From contig CM071936.1 in NCBI GenBank assembly GCA_016081115.2, positions 80,267,262 through 80,331,261 of the forward strand: a stretch of 64,000 nt of DNA, read 5' to 3'. Shown piece by piece: positions 41,806 through 53,358 of the stretch (the first letter of the stretch is position 1; the number at the start of each line of letters is the position of its first letter). The position numbers and the translations under genes were made by a program. This stretch comes from Rehmannia glutinosa (Eukaryota > Streptophyta > Magnoliopsida > Lamiales > Orobanchaceae). The notes under the pieces are model-generated. The model saw only the letters and a program-made list of their open reading frames with translations, had not been told where the DNA came from and made no database searches.

Positions 41806-42064
41806 CATCTCTCAAAAAAAATTATTATATTACCTCCGAAAAAAGAAAAAAAGAGGAACCTCCCATTCCTGAGGGTCCCCACTGCCCCGCGTGGGATATG
41901 CCTCAATGAGCCAGTGTTCTGAGCTGCTTTCGATTGAGTCACCACACAAAAAATCCTCCTCCAACCTGTTACCCGGTGGATCCGAACCTCAATTGGTTCG
42001 AGGGCCAGCGAAACAGACATCACATCACTTAGGTCTTTTACCAATTGAGCTATGTCATGGGGGC
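41806..42064 (-). mobile_element. tRNA-derived SINE
   Basis: On the minus strand the element starts GCCCCCATGACATAGCTCAA. It has an A box, TAGCTCAATTGG (near 42053-42042), and a B box, GGTTCGGATCC (near 41991-41981), the two internal RNA polymerase III promoter parts of a tRNA. It ends in a T-rich tail. TATACTA occurs on both sides (41799-41805 and 42065-42071), a 7-bp target duplication. Its length of 259 bp is usual for a plant SINE. Confidence 0.85.
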
Positions 42065-42071
42065 TATACTA

Positions 42072-43045
42072 TCCCGCATCCCTCCAACAACAAGATATCT
42101 ATAGAGAGAGAGAGAGACTGATAAGGGTGCGACTAGATGTGAGGGAGAAATGAAAATATTTCTCCAAACGGACGAAAATTCTTGGAACATGTGATTGGAT
42201 ATGGGAATTCAAATTTTTTCCTCTAGAGACTATTGCACCCCTCCCCTAAAAATTTTTGTTCACCCCATTCTCATCCCAATTTGTCTGACACATATCTGTC
42301 TCTTTTCACATAAAAGTCATCTCTGTAATTTATTATTAGTGTAATTGCATCCAACGGTCCTCCAAGTTGCCCTATTCTCAATAATTAAAATAATTTCTTC
42401 TCTTCTCTCTTACCAACGACGCTATAGCAGATAAGAAGCCATATCAACCAAACACCCTACTTTTATACTCATGACCCCTTCATTCTCTATTAGCTGTCGG
42501 AATTCCACAAGCACATAAGATATCCCAGAAGATGGAGGTGTGAGGGAAACGGATCAGCTGCAGTGTGAAAGCTCTTGCGGTCATAGTGTGAACTCATATC
42601 TCCCAAATCAAATAAAGGTGTGTTACTGTAGTTATTCCGATTTGCCAACCATATTTGTTCGATGTGTGTAAGTAATTTTTTACTTGCATATTGTTGAAAA
42701 TTGCTCTTAATCCCCAGCTACCTCCACTAAAGGGTTGTTCTGTTGTTGTAGTGGATTTGCAACTACAAATGAGAAATTTTTGTTTTTACAATTAGGTAGT
42801 ATCATAATAACACTTTTGACTTGTTTATTGAAATGCATAACCATTATGCAACATAATGAAAATACGAGAAAATGTTGTGACAATTATACAAACTTAAAGT
42901 GAAATTGTAGATGGTATCATGCCTACAAGTTTCGTCGTACTGTGCCTGATTTACGTATTTTTAACCTTTTTTTGTGGCCCTGCAAGTCATATTCTTACTA
43001 TGTGTGAGGGTTTACCATTAATATGTACATTGTGTATAAAATTAG
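42072..43045. other. Upstream flank of the Myb/SANT-like gene
   Basis: A (GA)n microsatellite lies at about 42101-42117. The rest is unique-looking sequence and may hold the promoter and 5' UTR of the gene starting at 43046. No ORF is supported. Confidence 0.45.
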
Positions 43046-43128
43046 ATGGATACTAGTTCCCATCACATTTTCTCTAGTGCGGTTGGCGATGCCTAGTGGC
43101 CTTCTGAGAACGAGAGAACTTTTATCAG
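43046..43128 (+). pseudogene. Myb/SANT-like gene, 5' part of exon 1, cut by a copia insertion
   Basis: The ATG at 43046 opens MDTSSHHIFSSAVGDA, then an in-frame TAG at 43094, then WPSENERTF, ending exactly where the copia element was inserted. The WPSENERTF block is the start of a Myb/SANT-like domain (usually WxxENxxxFIxLL). The reading continues in the same frame at 63065 beyond the copia element. Confidence 0.75.
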
Positions 43129-44500
43129 TGTAGGTCCCAAGGGGTGATAAAGTAAAGTCTAGAAGGGAGAGAGGTTGAATAGACTTTACCAAATTTTCAA
43201 TTTTAGTCCTTTTAAATCAGAGTTTAGTCACAAGTCAGTTTAGTCCTTGAGGAACAGCTTAGTCCGACCTTTTCAGTAGAGTTAGCCACTCAGCAGACTC
43301 GAGAGAGCTGTTGATAAGATAACTCAGCTGATAAATTGACTCCTTTATAAAAATAGTAGACTTGGTTTTTCAGCGGAAGTCTTTCACCCTTTGATTAAAA
43401 TATGTTTTCAACATTGTTTTATGGTTAAGTTATTATCAGTAGACTTAGCAAATATAATCCACTCTTCTCCAACCCCTGGAGGTAATCCACTAAGTAACGG
43501 TGATTTGTTACAAAAGGATGACAATCCAAGATTACCCTTGATCACACAGCTAGCTTTGCTTCTAGGACTCAGTTCTTCACAAGACGGTTGTCCTACTTCA
43601 GCTCCTTCAAACTTTTGGATTTGATCATGTAGCCCTCCAACAAGTCCAAAGCTTTGGATCGATCTGGAATCTCACTACACTTCCTTCAACCTTGGATGTG
43701 TAGACCCCTTGTCTTTCAACAATGTTTTCCTCATCAACAGTTTGAAGTTGTCTTTCCTTCACTGAGTATGTTGGATCGATTTCTTTTGAGTTTTAGGCTT
43801 GAGGTTTGAATGAATGCTCGAGAGTACTTTGCTCTGATTGCTTGATTTATCTTGAGTGTCTTAAGTTGCATAAGTGTTCTCTCTGTTGAATTCCTCAGTC
43901 TTTTATAGTGCCTATTTGAAAATGTATCCGTTGAATAGATAGATGCATTATTCAAACTACACTTTAAGGTCATTGGCTTGTCCTGTCTTGCAGCATTTGA
44001 TGTAGACTGATCCTGATATTAATGCTATGTAGCCTCGCCTGAAACTCTACAGGTTTGCAATAGCATACCATTGGTTCCTAGCGTTTTGTACTCTTTCAGC
44101 AAAACAACTTTATGGTATGCAGTCTGACATGTTTCTACTTTCAGCAAACATTTGACTTTGCTTAACAATGGATCTCCTCAGCTTTCTTGAGTCATTTTTG
44201 CTGCTTAACCCCTTAGACAGTCATCTCCACTTATCTGGGAGTGACTCAGCTGTCAGTCTGCTGACTGAGACAGCTTTTCTAGTACTTGACTGAAACTTCA
44301 CTGCAATACTCAGCTAACACACAACGGAGTCTTCACTTCGATCTTCAGACAACTTCTGCAATCTTCAATTTGGCTGCTTTGACTCAGCTAATAGAATCCT
44401 ATCTATTACATAGTTTATTTTACAGCAGAATTGGGGTACCAACTTCCTAATCTAAGTTTTACATGGTATCATCAAAATCTATTACATAAATTTCCCAACA
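43129..44500 (-). repeat. 3' LTR of the copia element (left on the plus strand)
   Basis: Plus-strand ends are TGTAGGTCCCA and TTTCCCAACA, so the minus-strand LTR starts TGTTGGGAAA. Compared with the right LTR it lacks about 85 bp after 'gacttagcaaatata' (near 43457) and has a 16-bp extra piece near 43165. Confidence 0.93.
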
Positions 44501-44650
44501 ATTTCCCCATTTTTTATGATGCCAAAACTTAATAAAAAAACAAAGTAAATAATGCATAAAAAATAATGATTGTATGAATATGTTATTTTATTGAACATAT
44601 CATTCTTGCACATACAATGTATTACAATGTACAATGAAAAATTATAAAGT
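44501..44650 (-). other. Purine tract and 3' untranslated part of the copia element
   Basis: On the minus strand AAAAAATGGGGAAAT abuts the LTR start, serving as the polypurine tract. The rest is AT-rich and non-coding. Confidence 0.75.
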
Positions 44651-44652
44651 AC

Positions 44653-47600
44653 TTACAAATTTTTCTGTGTGTATACAATTAAGTAAAAATACAATATGAA
44701 GGTGTCTGCAACAGTCTTCAGCGCCCTCTGCTGCTTCCTTCTTCTCCCAGCTTCTTCATTAGCTTTCCTTTTCCTATCATGTTCTTCTCTTTTCCTCTTT
44801 CTATCTTCTTCTTCCCTCTTCCTCTTTTCATAAGGTCTCCTCGCAACTTTGTCTTTTCTCTTTCTCTTTTCCCATTCTCTATCTTGCCTTCTATTCTCTT
44901 TCTCTTGGCGCTTGGATGCCTCTTCATTTCGCATGGCAACTACTCTATTTTCCATCAAAAAGAAAGTCTGAATTTTCCACGTCCATTAGTCAAACCCAGT
45001 AAATGAGATCTTTATTTTGGGGATTTATATATGTGACATTATTTGTCTTGCTTGGTGGAGTACATCTACCTCTTCCACTAGATCTTCCCCTTTCTCTTCC
45101 AGAGTCAGCTCCTCATCTGGGAGTGTATAGCATAGGATGAGCCCTTGAAGTCTGCTGACCACTTGATTTAGTCTGCTACTTCTTGGCTGATTGACAAATC
45201 TCTAAGCCCTTTTCCCAGTAGAAATCCTATGCATGTTTAAGAGTCATTCCTTTGAAAAATCCTTCTGATTTGAGCGTTTGGAACTCCTCAAGCAATCTTG
45301 GCTCAGATCCTACATCGAGAGCAGGTTCTTGTGGGAGCTTCACAGTTGGAGAGTCTGATAGTAACTCTGTTGGGGGACCTTGGAACTTGGTTTTTAGATC
45401 TTTAATACGACCGTGTTGCCTGCAATCTACTTCTACTAATTAATCTTCTATTTCAAATATTATTTCTAGAATGCTAATTCACCTTTCTCATCAGCTGACA
45501 TGTCCTTCGGTAGCTGGGAATGGATAAAGTTGGTTGATGAGCCAAGTTGGGACTTATCCAAAATGATCTTCAGGGGAGACTTCTTAGGGGTCCTTCCCCC
45601 TTACTTCCACTACCTTCCCCTTTCCTTATGATTTCATCTTCTCCCTTTTCGGCATCATCACCAATGGGAAAGTTTTGAGGAATAACTGTCAAGATGTGAT
45701 CAATCTTGTCGTGTGTAGCTGAGTGAGCTGCTCGATGTTCTGATCTAAGAGCCTTCATTTCTGCGTTCATCAGCATCATCTCTACTCATATAGTGCTTTC
45801 TTTGTTTTGAAGGTCTTGCTTTTGATGAGCCTTAAGCAACTCCATATCAGTCTTGTGAGTCTAATCCATCCTAAACATGTGGTCTCGTTGTCTCTGCTGA
45901 AACATAGCATGCTCACCACTCCAAATCACCAATTTTGTGAAGAGTGATTTGAAGTAGCTCACTTGCTCTCTTCTTTGTGCATTGGTCTGCATATTCCATT
46001 CTCGAATTCGGAGTACTGCTCCTTGGATATCGCCTGATATCATAGCATCATGGTTGTCCAGTCGTTGGTTGAGTGCAACAAAGCTTATTTCCATAGATTC
46101 CATCTCAGTGCACATAGCTTGAAGGCTTTTCTAGAGTCTACTGCCTTAGCAGATTGATCCTCTGGCAACACAGAGTCGAAATCAAAAACAAATGGAACAA
46201 CCCTTAAGTCATCCGGAGCCACAAATTCTTCTGGATCTATTTTTACACTTTAATTCGCACTTTCTTTAGCAACCTCTGTCTCCAGCGGAACCTCTTTGAC
46301 AAATGGAAAATAATCTGCAAACAGGTCACTAGGGACTTCAGGAATATCTCCCACTTCTCCTTCCAGAGCCTTTCCTTTGTTCCCCTGACTTCCTACAGAT
46401 TTTTGTGCCTCAGTTGTGGAAGCTTCATTGGTAGTCGCTTGTTGTGTTAGCTCATGAAGCCGATCGAGCCTCAATCGTCTTAACTTGACTTTGTTGGCTT
46501 GAGATGCTTCTTTTGAGTATCCTTGGCCTCAACCGCCTTAGCAGCATCATGGGCTGGCGATGGAACCATAGGGGGTGGGCCATCAACCAATTGAAATTTA
46601 GGCAAGGCAACTTCCTCACGTGCATTATTCAATTGTGCCATTCATTCCTTGATAATTAGGTCCTCTAAAACTTATTCCTTGGGGGTGTACTCAACTTTAT
46701 TGTTAGTGTCAAGAAACTTGACTGACACATTGTCATCCGAGTCATGTAAAACACTGATTTATTCCATTTCTAGGGATTCTGATGCAGGAACTGGCCACTT
46801 TCCTTTCTCAAATGCAACACCCAAGGAAGTCTTAACCTCCTTTGGGCCTTCAGCAACCTTAACGACAATCTCAACTGCTGAAAGGCCTTCAGCTATCCCT
46901 TCTGTACACTGAGTTGAATTAGGATCTTGGATGGTGGCATTATTCGAGGTCTCAACCTCTTAGATTCCACTTTCATGACCAACAGTCTAAACTGCCATGT
47001 TCTGCGGTCCATCATTTGCCTCAACTGCATTATCAACTGAGACAGTCTTAACCATCTGAGCATTGTCAATCCCATTATGTTGTTCTTTTTCAGTCTCACC
47101 TTTGCCTCCTAACTTCAATTTGTTTAAGTCTCCCATAGCCTCCTCCAATCCGGCTGTGGTGTGTTCAGTTTCCCCCTCAGCTAGCGCACTAGCTGAATCA
47201 CTATCAGTGGGGTCAACTGACACTTGAGACTCGGTTGTTCCCTTTGAGTTGTTAGTTGATTGGGTAGTAGTCTCAACAACTTTCGCAAAGCTTGGCTCAG
47301 CTAGGTTGCCCACTATATCTTCATCCCCACCTTCATCGTCATTTTCCTTGGTGAGTCCTTCAGAGTGTGCTAGTGAGATAAAGGCATCGATATTCCTCAC
47401 CATTTCAAGAATATTAGGGGTAGAAGAGATTTGAATAGAGGATGACTCTCCAGGTCCCCTGAGAAATTATTTCTCATGTATCATCTTAGACTCTTTAAGC
47501 GCTTGCTACAGCTTAGCTTTCTCAGCTGCATCTATAATTTCTATGTCACTCTTGCTACTGATGGCTCTTTGCAGGGCACTCTCAGGAGCCCCAGTGAAAG

Positions 47601-48912
47601 GGCAAGAGTAAGGTTTTAGGGATTCTTCAGCTGCTTTGGCCTTCTTTATTGCCTTAGCCTTCTCATCATCCTTCTTCTCATAAATGATTGTCATGCATAA
47701 ATATGCATCGAGAGGAAAGCGAATAGTGATGTTTCCTGAAAACTTAGGAGGTATTCCTCCTCCTCAATGAACTCGGGGCTTTAAAATTGATATCGGGCGG
47801 CACTCAGCTTGCCGGCTCTCCGTACATGCACCCTGTCTTCAATAAATGGGTATGCAGGGGATAGGATTTGAAGATCATCATCATCGTCCTCCTGCACAGG
47901 CTCTTCAGCAGCCTTTTCTTCCTCAGCAACAATTGCATCGGTATGAGGAGATGTCACAACTAACGCTTCATGTCGCGTATCAGCTGGGTCTCTTTCTGAT
48001 GTCTCAGTTGTGGGCCGGACAGCTGTCTCTTGTTCAAATGTATGTGGTTGAGCATTTGCTTGATTTTCTTCAGTGCTTTCCACACCATTGGCATCCATTG
48101 ATTTATGTTGCTCATCGACAACAACTACTTTCTTCTCAGTTGTAGTGGACTCAACTGGCTCAGCAGCTAAGTCGGACTTCTTCACCAGTCTCCTCCTATT
48201 TTTCTTTCCAGGGGAACATTGGCTTCAACATTTTCTGGCTCCACAACCGTGAAGGTTGTCTCTCCTTGCTTCTGTTTCTTTGCACCAGCTGGCTTGCGAG
48301 TGCAATTGTTCTCTTCCTTCGAACCACTGGGGAGGAAGCTGGAACAAGAACTTTCTTTGGTGAGGTGGGTTTAGCAGAGATAGTTGTGTCCTTGGGGACA
48401 TGCTCAACTGATTCCTTCTCGGAGGTTGCAGATTTCATTGAATGGGCCTGCCTCTAGGCACCAAAGAGGTTGGCCTTGAACATCTTCTTATTTGCGTGAA
48501 AGGTTTTCCCCTTGCAAAGAGGAACACCCTTCTTTTTGATCAGATAACCTAGAATCAGGCCATATCCCAGTGAGCTAGCAAACTTCCCATCTTCAGCCAC
48601 CTTCATATTCATCATTTTCTGGCATAGCTTGCCAAAAACGAACTCGGCCCAGTTAACCTCCTTTTCTTCCAAAATGGCTGCCATTACAATCAGCTTAGTC
48701 TGAGAGAACTGATTGAATGAGCCAAACTTCATATCAATGACTTAACTACCACCTCTATAAGCTTGTGGTAGTCTTCCTTAATCAACTTCTTCAAAGCTGA
48801 AAAATTTTGTTTTCCAGCAGCCTCAGGCTTGGCTATCTCCTTCCAGACAGCAGCCAAAACAACATCCTTACCAGTCAACTCTTTAATACCACTGGTAGGG
48901 AGAAACCAGTAG
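44653..48912 (-). pseudogene. Copia third ORF, main part (right of its CACTA insertion in reading direction)
   Basis: From 48912 downward the minus strand reads WFLPTSGIKELTGKDVV, then FSALKKLIKEDYHKL, SQTKLIVMAAILEEKEVNWA and LGYGLILGYLIKKKGV, a globular domain. After it comes a long low-complexity tail: basic KKVLVPASSP and VVRRKRT (about 48350), acidic PVQEDDDDDLQI (about 47870), Ser/Thr/Glu-rich stretches (47400-46990), coiled-coil-like KSLFTKL region (46100-45860), and a Lys/Arg/Glu-rich C-terminus (44958-44653, EKRKREEEDRKRKREE). Several stops and frameshifts divide it. The function of this extra protein is unknown; no membrane segment is evident, so I do not call it envelope. Confidence 0.7.
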
Positions 48913-48939
48913 TCACACTACTACAAAACAATCTTTTTA

Positions 48940-49260
48940 CATCGGTTCTGGGGCACATTCTACATCGTTTTTCAAACCAATGTAGAATCCAGCGTAGTAG
49001 AATTGGGGGCCTTTTTTACATAGGTCATGGAACCGATGTAAAAAATGGACCTTTTGCATCGGTTACTTGAACAACCAAATGGACCAGTTACATCGGCTGC
49101 TAAGATAACCGATGTAAAATGGACCCTTTACATCGATTACGTAGACAACCGATGTAAACAAGACAAAAATCGAACATTTTACGAGGGTTTCCACAGTAAC
49201 CGATGTTAATAGCCATATTTTACATCGGGTTTTCTATAACTGATGTAACATTTTCCTTTT
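48940..49260. repeat. Left subterminal repeats of CACTA element 2
   Basis: About eight copies of TTTACATCGGTT or its inverse AACCGATGTAAA at 30-50 bp spacing. Three or four more lie at 55125-55235. The repeat word differs from that of CACTA element 1 (GACACCGGTT), so the two belong to different families. Confidence 0.88.
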
Positions 49261-50686
49261 TTAAAAAAAATACCTGCGTTATAAAAGAATACCCAAGCTG
49301 CAATTTCGTACAACAAAATAAAACCTGAAATTTCATCACCGCACAAATCCAACAAAACAAATCACAATCACAATCAACGACAGAAAACAAAGAAGTTTCC
49401 TAGCTGTCGAAAATACTTAATTCTTCATTACATAACAATAACAACCCACACAAAATCAAAGCAAGAATAAATCACTTAAGTAAATAGATGAGGAGGATTA
49501 AGTGAAAGATGAGTAACAATGTCATTATTACAACCCAATAGAACGCATAAATTTATCATCATCATCCTCAAGCAACAACGGCACCATGTTTAGTAATTTT
49601 CGACGGCAAGTCTTCCTTTGAACCCACAACGGCAGACTGTTGCTGAAAAAAAAGCTAAACTTGATAAATATGATCAAAGTATGGCAACTAACCAATTGAA
49701 TGACTTAATATGAAAACTCCATTGGCGATGTTCACTTATGATAAATAAAATAACAAACAGAAACTCAGAGAGGTCAATCGTTAAGGAAAATAGAACGTTG
49801 GATACATGAGTAACACAATAAATAATAAACACTACAAGTTTCTGTATATATATTCTGGTCGTTTATGTACAAATAAATAATAAACATGACTACACAAATA
49901 AATAATATATATTTATGATAATATACATTACTTTTGGATTTCTCAAAAGTTCGAGTTAATACATTAGGAGAAAATACCATGTCTAGCAATCTAACTTGAA
50001 AAGGCCTTCCAGAAGAAAGGGAACTCATAGTTGTCGAGAGACAGAAGCGATCTCGGAAAAGTGATAAATGCTCAGGAAGGCAAAGAAATAAAGAGGATCC
50101 TAAATAGAGTGGTGCAAAAATAAAATCACTGGCATTCGATCTAGAGGCATTGCTATGGGGATTCCACTTTATCGTTGTCGCCTTCACATATGAGTAGTAT
50201 CACATGGAATGTCACAACTTCTCACAATCAAGTCTTCATTTTAGCTAACACTATTTTCCATACTCAATTTTAGTTAGAAGATACAGACAACCAGTGCTTC
50301 TGTAGCTAGTAGCATAATCATTAAATAACTTCAAGGATCTCTTTTGTCAAAAGAAGGCAGACATGTTAATATTTTCCAATATATAGGAAAGCCAAACAAT
50401 AGTTGAAGACTTGAAGTCAGTTAGAATGAAAAACTTGCATCAAACACGAAAACAATACAACTTCAATAATCATCAAGCAAACCCTCACAACAAATTTTTT
50501 TCTTGATTCTGTAAACATGTTCTTAACATTTGCACAGAAACAAAGCTTCTTTATTGTTCTATGCTTGGGATCAATTTTTTTAGAACAAATAGTCAGCAAT
50601 TACCAGCAGAAACAGACTTATCTCATGAATTACCTCCCAACAAATGTAAATGAAACTTCTTTTCTTTATGCAGACATAAATCTTAC
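49261..50686. other. CACTA element 2 interior without recognised genes
   Basis: AT-rich. On the minus strand two coding-like stretches (near 49640-49565 and 50187-49930, the latter with LSTTMSSLSSGRPFQVRLLD) could be exons of captured or element genes, but I cannot name them. A segment at 49858-49930 is repeated near 52053-52115. Confidence 0.4.
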
Positions 50687-50945
50687 TCATTGAAAAGTCC
50701 ATGAACATTTAGGTCGTTCTCTTTCAGTTTTGGACAAGTGCTATACCAACCGACAACATGCTCCTTCGCTGACACAATTTATATGTACATCAAGTTATAC
50801 CCAAACTCCATAAATATTTAGTTAGAAACTAAAATCTAGCAAAAGTACAAACCATTTATTCTTCTGAACATGGAAAGCATTGATTCATGGTAGGTATTAT
50901 CAAGAAACCAGATGCTTGGATCCCTATCATCTTCTTCAAAAGGCA
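50687..50945 (-). pseudogene. Captured two-exon fragment of 26S proteasome subunit RPN8 (PSMD7, MPN domain)
   Basis: Exon 50945-50853 reads VPFEEDDRDPSIWFLDNTYH and ESMLSMFRRIN. Exon 50768-50687 reads AKEHVVGWYSTCPKLKEND and LNVHGLFN. The intron between (50852-50769) has GT and AG borders, and the two exons join in frame at the codon for Ala. The wording matches the MPN domain of plant RPN8, a scaffold of the proteasome lid that pairs with RPN11. One visible change is Cys for Gly in YSTGPK. Only a small internal part of the gene is present, retained with its intron. Confidence 0.9.
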
Positions 50946-51780
50946 CTGCTTAAATCAAGCATAAATGTTAGAAAAAGCGCATATAAACAACACTAGAGAT
51001 TAGATTGAAGAGTTGGAAGACGCATTCAGGAGAATGGATATTCCATTAATGAAAAAAGAAATATCCAGAGAATGAAAGCCTTATTATGCTATTAAATTTG
51101 AACATTCCTTCTCAAAAGCTCACATTTCATATCATTGCTTAAAGTAAATGGACAGATATCAACAAGATGAGCTCAAATCATTATAGTTTTGTAACCAAAC
51201 ACATATCAGCAAAATGTGCTGAAATCATTATGGTTTTGACAAAACACGACAAAGGTTTTTATTTATATTCACAGACCTAATGGAAATTCCTTGTCAACAA
51301 AATACTCATTTACAAAACGTACAAGCAATGCCTTAGCACTAATGCTTCTGAAAAGTAGGTCCAAATATTAAACAACTTGTGTGTCCCAATAACCACGATT
51401 TAATACACAATGAGCTTACATGACATTTATCCAAACTGGACTTAAAGATTTCATAAAATCGAGTATCCCAATCCAACTGAACTTCTAAATAGAAACCAGA
51501 AAACTCGAAGGTTTTAAGGATATGCCCCACTAAAAAGTATAGAAATTCTACCACTTGGTAAATGCAAAAAATATAGCACTAATATTTTCAGAATGCAATT
51601 CCAGACCATTGTCTCTGTAAAGATTAGCCAAGCTCCATGGTTCAACGTGTACTTTAAAAAAAAATCCAATCCAAATCCATATTTTGTCTGAGAATCATAT
51701 ATCTCTCTTGTTAGGAAACATTTTTGCACAGGATTTATTCTTTAATCAGAATAATTTAGTTTAAGCGCATCATTAGCCAT
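50946..51780. other. CACTA element 2 interior without recognised genes
   Basis: AT-rich. It may be captured RPN8 intron (the first part) and upstream sequence of the oxidase fragment. No supported frame. Confidence 0.4.
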
Positions 51781-52052
51781 AATCAAATTAAACAGTTTTC
51801 CCTTCTCCTTCCCTCACGAAACTATTTAAACCCCAGCTGACCACTCCCTAAAATCAGAAACCTCTAAGTCTCAAAAACCCATTGAGAATATAAAAACATC
51901 ATGACCACCACTCTAACCTCCCTTCTCTCTCACTTCCTCGTACTCCTCCACCTAATGCCGCTCACACTCGCCGCTCCGGGTGGCGGCAAGTGGGACCTCC
52001 TCCACTCCAATATTGGCGTCTCCGCCATGCACATGCAGCTATACTACATGGA
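51781..52052 (+). pseudogene. Captured 5' end of a glyoxal/aldehyde oxidase (GLOX) gene with its promoter
   Basis: A TATA-like CTATTTAAA at 51822-51830 lies 71 bp above the ATG at 51901. The ORF begins MTTTLTSLLSHFLVLLHLM, a hydrophobic signal peptide ending near LTLAA, then GGGKWDLLHSNIGVSAMHMQ. That last block is the start of the mature domain in plant GLOX enzymes, secreted copper-radical oxidases making hydrogen peroxide. The match breaks after LYYM at about 52052, where AT-rich sequence begins. About 50 of the usual 550 or so codons remain. The orientation is opposite to the other captured pieces. Confidence 0.85.
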
Positions 52053-52323
52053 GTTTATGTTTAAATAAATAATATATATTTATAATAATATACATGACTA
52101 CATAAATAATAAACACAATATCAAAAAATCTAAGTAGGATTTGATACTTTTGGATGGTGTGTGTGTGCAATTATATATAGTATGAAAATGTTGGTTGATT
52201 CTTGACAAAAAAAAAATGACTGTGGAGACTTCATAAACACAATTATTTAACTGCAAGTTAAGATGACTGACCAGCCATCCAAGTAGTTCCTTTGTTAAAT
52301 ATCTAAATGAAGAAGCGACTTAC

Positions 52324-53358
52324 ATTTGATAGGTTTCCGATTGAGGAAAGCACCTTTTCCACGAACGGCAGTAAAAAGCTGCATATCAAAAGCCAACATT
52401 TATTAGATAACTCTGCCAAAAACAACAATATATGTAATCTAAACAAATTCTGAGTATATACCTGATTCAGCAGCTAGTAAGCAAGTTATTTGAGTAAGTG
52501 TAACTCAAACTGAACTTTGTTTATAAACATAAGTTCCATCGATCTCCACACAAGGAATTCCCGATATCTTTGGCCAATATATTCGCCCCTGTCTTTCGAC
52601 ACCGCGTTGCTTGAAGTGGACAATCACTTATTTCCGGATGCGAGCTTTTCAAGCAGGTCTTCGCCAGCAAGATGTTAAGGTTTGCGCATTCATGATAGAC
52701 AAATGTTGCAAAGAACGTAAGATTTTCAAGCACCTTACAGAGAGAAGTAAGTTTCGGGAACCTGGCGATAGAAAATTTTATCAGAGAAGGCGGAAAGAGA
52801 CAATCGTCATCGCCAAGTAGCTCGAGCTCTTTAAATCCACCACAGATGGAGAATTCTCTGAGTGAAGTGAGTCTGTGTAGGCCCCACAGGTTTAACGGCT
52901 TGAATTTCTTGGAATCCCATATCCTAAGTGAAGACAAGTTCGGAGGTAAATCACATTTCGGAAAATTATCGAGCCTCGGACAACTATATTTTTATATATA
53001 TATAATATCGATAGACACTATATGTACATCACAAAAATGGAAGATAGAGCTAGTGATCACTTGAATGGCTGATCACACATTAAATCTTTCTATCAGAAAG
53101 CATAACTACTAGAAAGAGTAGGAATATAATACTTTGAGCAAGAATGCAATAGCTAGGAGCCTAGGACAAGATAATTTAGGGAAATCCTTTCACATTATCA
53201 ATTTGCTGGACTTGTATCTCAAAATAAACAATGTGAAAAGTTGCAGGATATATCACTTAGCAGCTGAACACACCTCATCCATTATTGGATTGTAGACAAC
53301 ACCAACGGTTGGAATTCGTCCAATTGTAAGTCCGATAGATAGACATACAAATGGAAAC
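52324..53358 (-). pseudogene. Captured two-exon fragment of a plant inositol monophosphatase (VTC4-like)
   Basis: Exon 53358-53274 (acceptor TTGCAG, donor GAG/GTGTGT) reads FPFVCLSIGLTIGRIPTVG and VVYNPIMDE. Exon 52378-52324 (acceptor ATGCAG, donor AAAT/GTAAGT) reads LFTAVRGKGAFLNRKPIK. They join in phase and match the middle of plant inositol/L-galactose-1-phosphate phosphatase, just after the metal-binding DPLDGT motif, which is not included. The intron in between holds an NLR fragment. Both exons keep normal borders, so genomic DNA, not cDNA, was captured. Confidence 0.85.
52521..52937 (-). pseudogene. Captured C-terminal LRR fragment of an NLR disease-resistance gene
   Basis: The minus strand has LRIWDSKKFKPLNLWGLHRL, TSLREFSICGGFKELELLGD and LFPPSLIKFSIARFPKLTSL, the irregular LxxLxxLxI repeats of plant NLR leucine-rich repeats. 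After frameshifts it reads HPEISDCPLQ and GNSLCGDRWN. The LEISDCPLL...CxxxxGxxWxxIxxIP ending is that of CC-NLR proteins. No NB-ARC part is present. It sits entirely inside the intron of the captured phosphatase fragment. Confidence 0.85.

Noticed and set aside
42032..42064. Possible genuine tRNA gene on the minus strand
   Set aside because: A and B boxes are present but 51 bp or so apart with no cloverleaf; flanking duplication and tail fit a SINE.
44779..45006. Plus-strand Phe/Leu/Ser-rich frame resembling membrane segments
   Set aside because: Reverse of the Lys/Arg/Glu-rich C-terminus of the copia third ORF.
44653..48912. Calling the copia third ORF an envelope gene
   Set aside because: No signal peptide, fusion peptide or membrane anchor could be seen; the C-terminus is highly charged.
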